A stretch of 64,000 nucleotides of DNA, taken from the NCBI GenBank assembly GCA_031082185.1, contig JAVHLI010000002.1, forward strand, positions 124,001-188,000, read 5' to 3'. Of this stretch, positions 60,013 through 64,000 are shown in pieces. This DNA is from a bacterium (GTDB taxonomy: Bacteria; Sysuimicrobiota; Sysuimicrobiia; Sysuimicrobiales; Humicultoraceae). The position numbers were made by a program, and so were the translations under genes. The stretch's first letter is position 1. Each line of letters starts with the position of its first letter. Below the pieces are notes generated by a model. It searched no databases, was not told the DNA's origin, and worked only from the letters and a program-made list of their open reading frames with translations.

Positions 60013-60702
60013 CTACAGCAGCTTGGTCCCGTTTATCTGTAACTTGAAGCCGCACCCCAGAAATTCCGCGGCGCGCCGGCACATCAGCATCCGGTCCAGG
60101 AAGATCTCAAAGTACTCCATCACCTGCGACATCGTGGTGTCGATCGTCAGCTCTAGCGTGATGGTCTTGCTCTTCTCGTCCACGCGTAGAAACGAGTGCT
60201 CCACGGCGTAGTTGACCCTGTCGTGGATGTCGAAGGCCTTGGGATTAGGGTTGCGCACGCGCGAGCGGTGGACGTCGGACTTGTCGGCCAGAATAACCGC
60301 GGCGCCAACCGCGCTGACCACGTCCCCGTGACGTTCCTCGTGGTTGCCTATGGCGCCCATGACGACGGCCCGTTCCTCGGGCGGCATCTGCAGGCGTGTG
60401 AGGATGCGGTCGGCCAGCATGGCAGAGGCCTGCTCGTGGTTCGTGCGGCTCACCAGGTTGCCGATGTCGTGGAGGTAGGCCGCGATCGCCGCCAGCTCGA
60501 CGGTTCTCGCCTCATGCCCCAGCCTGCGCAGGATGTTGGTCGCGATGTTCGCGCTCAGACTGGCGTGGCGCACACCGTGCTCGGTGTACCCTATGACGCC
60601 CGTGTACTCGTTGGCCTTCGTGATGAAGGCCTCAACTTCGGGATCGCGCCTGACGTCCTCCTGGGTCGGTGGCGTACCGATAGGGCGCTGCTCCGCGGTC
60701 AC
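60013..60702 (-). CDS. HD-domain phosphohydrolase
   Basis: A 229-residue protein with an HD domain: EHGVRHASLSA, AAYLHDIGNL and MGAIGNHEERHGD carry the metal-binding His and Asp residues. The C-terminal part has LTIDTTMSQVMEYFEIFLDRM. It probably hydrolyses a nucleotide or phosphate ester. Substrate unknown. The GTG start overlaps the yajC stop (GTGA). Confidence 0.85.
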   Translation of the reverse strand: MTAEQRPIGTPPTQEDVRRDPEVEAFITKANEYTGVIGYTEHGVRHASLSANIATNILRRLGHEARTVELAAIAAYLHDIGNLVSRTNHEQASAMLADRILTRLQMPPEERAVVMGAIGNHEERHGDVVSAVGAAVILADKSDVHRSRVRNPNPKAFDIHDRVNYAVEHSFLRVDEKSKTITLELTIDTTMSQVMEYFEIFLDRMLMCRRAAEFLGCGFKLQINGTKLL

Positions 60703-60992
60703 TCCTCTCCCTTCGGCTCAGCCTTGGAGCGGATGTAGCTCACGGCCCCCCGGTCGGCCTTGACGCGGAGGTTGGGTGCCAGGTCCAGGTTTAGGACATC
60801 TTCCTTGATCTCGGCGATGGTGGCGTGGATTCCCCCGATGGTAACCACCCGATCGCCGCGCCGAAGGCCGTCGAGCATCTCCTTGCGCTTGCGCGCCTGG
60901 GCCCTCTGGGGACGGATCATCAACAGGTAGAAAACCACGAAGATCAAAACCCAGAGAACGACCACCACAACCTGCGACTGTGCTTGGGGCAT
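60699..60992 (-). CDS. yajC: Preprotein translocase accessory subunit YajC
   Basis: A 97-residue protein with an N-terminal membrane helix, the motif FYLLMIRPQRAQARKRKEML and a short cytoplasmic part including GDRVVTIGGIHATI. The ATG at 60992 has AGGAGG eight bases upstream. Part of the common queA-tgt-yajC order. secD/secF do not follow here, where an HD-domain gene takes their place. Confidence 0.95.
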   Translation of the reverse strand: MPQAQSQVVVVVLWVLIFVVFYLLMIRPQRAQARKRKEMLDGLRRGDRVVTIGGIHATIAEIKEDVLNLDLAPNLRVKADRGAVSYIRSKAEPKGEE

Positions 60993-61059
60993 CAGCAAAC
61001 CCTCCTACTCAGTTGGGGCCGGGCAACAGTTTCAACGATCAGGGCACGTCCCCTCTAAT

Positions 61060-62172
61060 TTACCACTGCGAAGCATACCTCGCTAGTACCCCCCGCATCC
61101 AGTGCTCGTACCGGTCCTCGCGCAATGCCAAGCGTGCCTCTCCGAGCAGGTTTCCCATGAAGGCCAGGTTGTGGTAGGTCGCCAGGCGGGGCCCCAGCAT
61201 CTCGTCCGCGGCAAAAAGGTGCCGCAGGTAGGCGCGCGTGGTCCGCGCGCAAACACGGCAGGCGCAGTCCGGGTCCGGCGGCGAGAGGTCGTCCCGAAAC
61301 CGGGCGTTCCTAATATTGATCCTGCCGGACCGCGTCAGGAGGACGCCGGTCCGGGCCACCCGCGTCGGCAGCGCGCAGTCGAAGAGGTCTATGCCGCGGG
61401 CGACGGCCTCCAGCAGGCTTGGCGTGTCCCCAAGACCCATGACGTACCGCGGCCGCGCAGGCGGCAGCTCGGCGACCGCGGCCTCGATCGCCTCCTGCAT
61501 CACCTCGCGGGGCTCGCCCACTGAGAACCCTCCCAGTGCGTAGCCCTGGAACTCCAAGGCTGCGGTCCGCCGTGCGGCCTCGGCGCGGAGCGCGGGATCG
61601 AACCCGCCCTGCACTATCCCAAAGAGCACTCCGGTACCGCTGCTGGCGTGGTGATCGCGGGAACGCACGGCCCAGCGCAGCGTCTGCTCCATCGCCGCCC
61701 GGTCCTCGCCGGGATCGTGCGGGTAACCCAGGCAGACGTCGAGCGGCATGACGATGTCGGAGCCCAGCTGCCGTTGAATCTCCACCACGCCTTCGGGCGT
61801 GAACCGGTGCAGGCTGCCGTCTATCGGCGACCGGAAGGAAACGCCCTCATCGTCCACGGTGCGCGTCGCCGCCAGGCTGTAGACCTGGTACCCGCCGCTG
61901 TCGGTAAGGATCGGCCCCGGCCACCCCATGAACGCGTGCAGCCCCCCGGCGCGCGCGATGATCTCGGGGCCGGGCCGCAGGTAGAGATGGAACGCGTTGG
62001 CCAGGATCATCTGCGCGCCCGTCTCGGCAACCTCGTCGGGGGTCAGCGCCTTGACGGTCGCGTTGGTGCCCACCGGCATGAATGCCGGGGTCCGAACCTC
62101 GCCGCGGGAAGTAAGAAGGCGGCCGGCACGGGCTGCGCTGCGCGGCCCCTGGCGCACCACCTCGAAATCCAT
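61060..62172 (-). CDS. tgt: Queuine tRNA-ribosyltransferase
   Basis: A 370-residue TGT. TDSGGYQVYSLA holds the catalytic Asp, GIVQGGFDP the base-recognition loop, and a zinc site lies in CACRVCARTTRAYLRHLF. It exchanges guanine 34 of certain tRNAs for preQ1. The ATG at 62172 starts MDFEVV; the 70-residue extension upstream is a shadow of the dehydrogenase gene. No clear Shine-Dalgarno. Confidence 0.96.
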   Translation of the reverse strand: MDFEVVRQGPRSAARAGRLLTSRGEVRTPAFMPVGTNATVKALTPDEVAETGAQMILANAFHLYLRPGPEIIARAGGLHAFMGWPGPILTDSGGYQVYSLAATRTVDDEGVSFRSPIDGSLHRFTPEGVVEIQRQLGSDIVMPLDVCLGYPHDPGEDRAAMEQTLRWAVRSRDHHASSGTGVLFGIVQGGFDPALRAEAARRTAALEFQGYALGGFSVGEPREVMQEAIEAAVAELPPARPRYVMGLGDTPSLLEAVARGIDLFDCALPTRVARTGVLLTRSGRINIRNARFRDDLSPPDPDCACRVCARTTRAYLRHLFAADEMLGPRLATYHNLAFMGNLLGEARLALREDRYEHWMRGVLARYASQW

Positions 62173-62186
62173 CGCGTCGGGTGTGG

Positions 62187-63467
62187 CTACGGGTAGATCC
62201 CGCGTATCATCAGCGCCTCCGCGACGCGTTCGACCGCGATTTGCAAGGCGGCCAGCCTGTAGGAAATGCCCTGCGCGCGGGCCAGCTCGATCACCTCGTG
62301 GACGCTGCGCACCATGATCCGATCGAGGCGCTGGTTGATGTCTTCCTCGCTCCAGAAGAACAACTGCAGGTCCTGCACCCACTCGAAGTAGGAAACCACC
62401 ACTCCTCCGGCATTCGCCAGAATGTCGGGCAGCACCGTGATCCCTTTGGCCGCCAGGATCACATCGGCGTCAGGCGTCGTGGGGCCGTTGGCCCCCTCCA
62501 CGATTACCTGGGCCTTGATCCGGTCGGCGTTGGCGCTGGTGATCTGACCTTCCAGGGCGGCCGGCACAAGGTAGACGCACGGCAGTTCCAGCAATTCCTG
62601 ATTCGTAACGGCCACCGCGCCGGGGAATCCCACGACGCTCTTGGTCTCCTCCACGTGCCGCAGCAACGCGGGCATGTCCAACCCGTCGGGATTGTAGATG
62701 CCGCCGAACACGTCGCTGACGCCAACGATCTTGCAGCCCTCCGCGGCCATCAGCGCCGCGGAGGCCGATCCGACGTTCCCGAACCCCTGAACGACCACCG
62801 ACGCCCCGCACCAGGGAAGGCCCAAAATACGTGCCGCCTCGCGCGCGGTGATCATGCAGCCGCGGCCGGTCGCTTCCTTCCGACCCACCGATCCGCCGAT
62901 CGAGACCGGCTTGCCGGTCACGACGGCCGGCACCGAGTGGCCGGCGTGCATGCTGTACGTGTCCATGATCCAGGCCATGACCTGCGCGTTCGTGCCCACG
63001 TCCGGCGCCGGGATATCTCCCAGGGGATGCATCATCACGCTGATCTCGGAGGCGTAGCGCCGGGTCAAGCGTTCCAGCTCACCGGTGGAAAGCGTCGTGG
63101 GATCCACTACAACCCCGCCCTTGGCGCCGCCGTAGGGCAGGTTAACCAGGGCGCACTTCCAGCTCATCCACATGGCCAGGGCTCGGACCTCGTTGAGGGT
63201 CACGTCCTGGTGGTAGCGGATCCCTCCCTTGGTCGGTCCGAGCACGGTGCTGTGATGCACACGATATCCGGTGAAGATCCTGATGGACCCGTCGTCCATC
63301 TTGACGGGGAAGTTGACGGTCAACTCGCGGTTTGGCGTAACCAGATACTCCTGGATCCCCCGCTTGAGCGTCAGACGTTCTGCCACCTGCCAGAACTGCT
63401 GCAGCGCCATCTCCCATGGATCATCCTTGATCGTCACAACCTGCGAAGCCATCTCTCCGGTAACCAC
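62187..63467 (-). CDS. gdhA: Glutamate dehydrogenase family enzyme
   Basis: A protein of about 426 residues. It has the substrate-binding [11 protein letters not shown], the catalytic Lys in [10 protein letters not shown] and the NAD(P) motif [10 protein letters not shown]. It deaminates glutamate to 2-oxoglutarate, or the reverse. GTG at 63467 is preferred because GGGAGG lies about seven bases upstream. ATG 63452 is the alternative. It is placed between tgt and queA, where no amino-acid enzyme is normally found. A leucine or phenylalanine dehydrogenase role is less likely given the length. Confidence 0.93.
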   Translation of the reverse strand: MVTGEMASQVVTIKDDPWEMALQQFWQVAERLTLKRGIQEYLVTPNRELTVNFPVKMDDGSIRIFTGYRVHHSTVLGPTKGGIRYHQDVTLNEVRALAMWMSWKCALVNLPYGGAKGGVVVDPTTLSTGELERLTRRYASEISVMMHPLGDIPAPDVGTNAQVMAWIMDTYSMHAGHSVPAVVTGKPVSIGGSVGRKEATGRGCMITAREAARILGLPWCGASVVVQGFGNVGSASAALMAAEGCKIVGVSDVFGGIYNPDGLDMPALLRHVEETKSVVGFPGAVAVTNQELLELPCVYLVPAALEGQITSANADRIKAQVIVEGANGPTTPDADVILAAKGITVLPDILANAGGVVVSYFEWVQDLQLFFWSEEDINQRLDRIMVRSVHEVIELARAQGISYRLAALQIAVERVAEALMIRGIYP

Positions 63468-63613
63468 AATCCAACCTCCCTCTTCCCCCACCTCATCCTT
63501 CCTGCCGGTAGATGCGTTATCCTCCAAAAAGAGCGGGCTGCCGAGGGCGTGTTGCCTCCCCTGGGGCCAGCCTGTAGAATGTCGGCGTACGCACGCACCT
63601 TTCGGAGGCTCAG

Positions 63614-63910
63614 ATGCCGGAGGAAACAAGCACGGCAGCCACAACCGAGGTTCCGGTCTCCGCACTGAATCCCGGCGGGCGTCCCGCAGCCGCCCCGCAT
63701 ACCCCTGCCGTTACGGTCCGCGACACGGTGAACAGCGGCGTTGAGATCCGCGCCACAGCGTCGGAGGACGAGAACCTCAAGAAGCTGCTGGGCGGGCTGG
63801 GGGCCTATCAGAACCCCCTGCGCCCTGGCGCCTGGCAGGTTGATCACCGGTACCGCGCCGAGGCGATGCGCCGGCTGGAAGCTGCCGGGTACTCGCTCGC
63901 CGAAGTCTAG
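63614..63910 (+). CDS. Small uncharacterised protein
   Basis: A 98-residue soluble protein with a low-complexity Ala/Pro/Thr N-terminus (about residues 1-40) and a more ordered C-terminal half containing [19 protein letters not shown]. It has no Cys, signal peptide or membrane segment. It is the only plus-strand gene in the right 17 kb and its stop overlaps the convergent queA stop (CTAG). No family is recognised. Confidence 0.55.
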   Translation: MPEETSTAATTEVPVSALNPGGRPAAAPHTPAVTVRDTVNSGVEIRATASEDENLKKLLGGLGAYQNPLRPGAWQVDHRYRAEAMRRLEAAGYSLAEV

Positions 63911-64000
63911 AGAATCAGCATAGCGTCCCCGAAGCTGTAGAACCGGTACCGCTCCCGCACCGCCTCCGCGTATGCCCGCAGGATCGCCTCGCGCCCGGCG
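63907..64000 (-). CDS. queA: S-adenosylmethionine:tRNA ribosyltransferase-isomerase, C-terminal end (partial)
   Basis: The visible 30 residues end [19 protein letters not shown] then [10 protein letters not shown], the typical QueA C-terminus. The gene runs off the right edge. QueA makes epoxyqueuosine from preQ1-tRNA, the step after Tgt, and queA-tgt-yajC is a common gene order. Confidence 0.9.
   Translation of the reverse strand, partial: AGREAILRAYAEAVRERYRFYSFGDAMLIL

Noticed and set aside
1-64000. CRISPR arrays, insertion sequences, prophage genes, tRNA or rRNA genes
   Set aside because: No regular direct repeats, transposase or integrase motifs, or tRNA-like cloverleaf sequences were seen by eye; a tRNAscan or Infernal run would be decisive.

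Overview
This 64-kb window comes from a visibly GC-rich bacterial genome. It is dominated by one of the most compact Wood-Ljungdahl (reductive acetyl-CoA) loci that could be expected. The bacterial form of the pathway is shown by the 728-residue AcsB with its N-terminal CODH-contacting part, Fhs, FolD, FchA, MetF/MetV, AcsC/AcsD/AcsE and an ASKHA corrinoid activator. A selenocysteine-containing formate dehydrogenase implies an active Sec-insertion machinery elsewhere in the genome. A System I cytochrome c maturation cluster implies exported c-type cytochromes. No rRNA marker is present, so the phylum cannot be fixed. An uncultivated, probably anaerobic and possibly thermophilic lineage is an inference only.

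Layout. (1) Bases 1-3987, plus strand: the last codons of a sensor kinase, a stand-alone receiver protein, HdrC, HdrB, an Mvh/Frh-like [NiFe]-hydrogenase large subunit and its maturation protease. (2) Bases 3965-45901, minus strand, read right to left: an almost unbroken run of about 33 genes with no gap over 56 bases. In order these are cooC, cooS, acsB, acsC, corrinoid activator, cooC2, DUF3786-like gene, acsD, acsE, folC, metV2, fhs, split HdrA-like gene, HdrA-MvhD fusion, hdrC, hdrB, metV1, metF2, two receiver proteins, metF1, a CRP-domain histidine kinase, a giant CRP/DHp/HdrA/GltD/HdrA fusion, mvhD, an HdrC-HdrB fusion, fchA, folD, a NuoE/NuoF/FdhA(Sec) formate dehydrogenase, a c-heme sensor kinase with NarL-type regulator, and class I fumarase. 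(3) Bases 45902-46817: a short divergent control region, a small exported monohaem cytochrome and tiny ORFs. (4) Bases 46818-64000, mostly minus strand: an aldolase-like gene, a NarL-type two-component pair, a polyprenyl synthase, ccm genes (ccmI-like, F, E, D, C, B, A), a BshC-like/BshB1-like pair, a GT2 glycosyltransferase, an HD protein, yajC, tgt, glutamate dehydrogenase, a small plus-strand orphan gene and the 3' end of queA.

How it works together (inference from families). Formate dehydrogenase with NuoEF-type subunits links formate/CO2 to NAD(P)H. Fhs, FchA, FolD and MetF/MetV carry the one-carbon unit to methyl-THF. AcsE and the corrinoid protein AcsCD pass it to CODH/ACS. Three HdrB/HdrC sets, two HdrA-type systems, MvhD and a hydrogenase large subunit suggest several flavin-based bifurcating modules that balance ferredoxin, NAD(P)H and H2 around the methylene-THF reductase step.

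The most striking feature is that two-component signalling parts are built into this redox machinery. The N-terminus of the giant HdrA is a CRP-like domain plus a histidine-kinase dimerisation/phosphoacceptor segment. It is closely related to the intact kinase encoded just upstream, and stand-alone receiver proteins flank the same genes. The second Hdr locus at the left edge repeats the kinase-receiver-Hdr order.

No stretch over 300 bases lacks a gene. The longest open stretches are 45902-46086 and about 46603-46817. No rRNA, tRNA, CRISPR array, insertion sequence or prophage gene was recognised.
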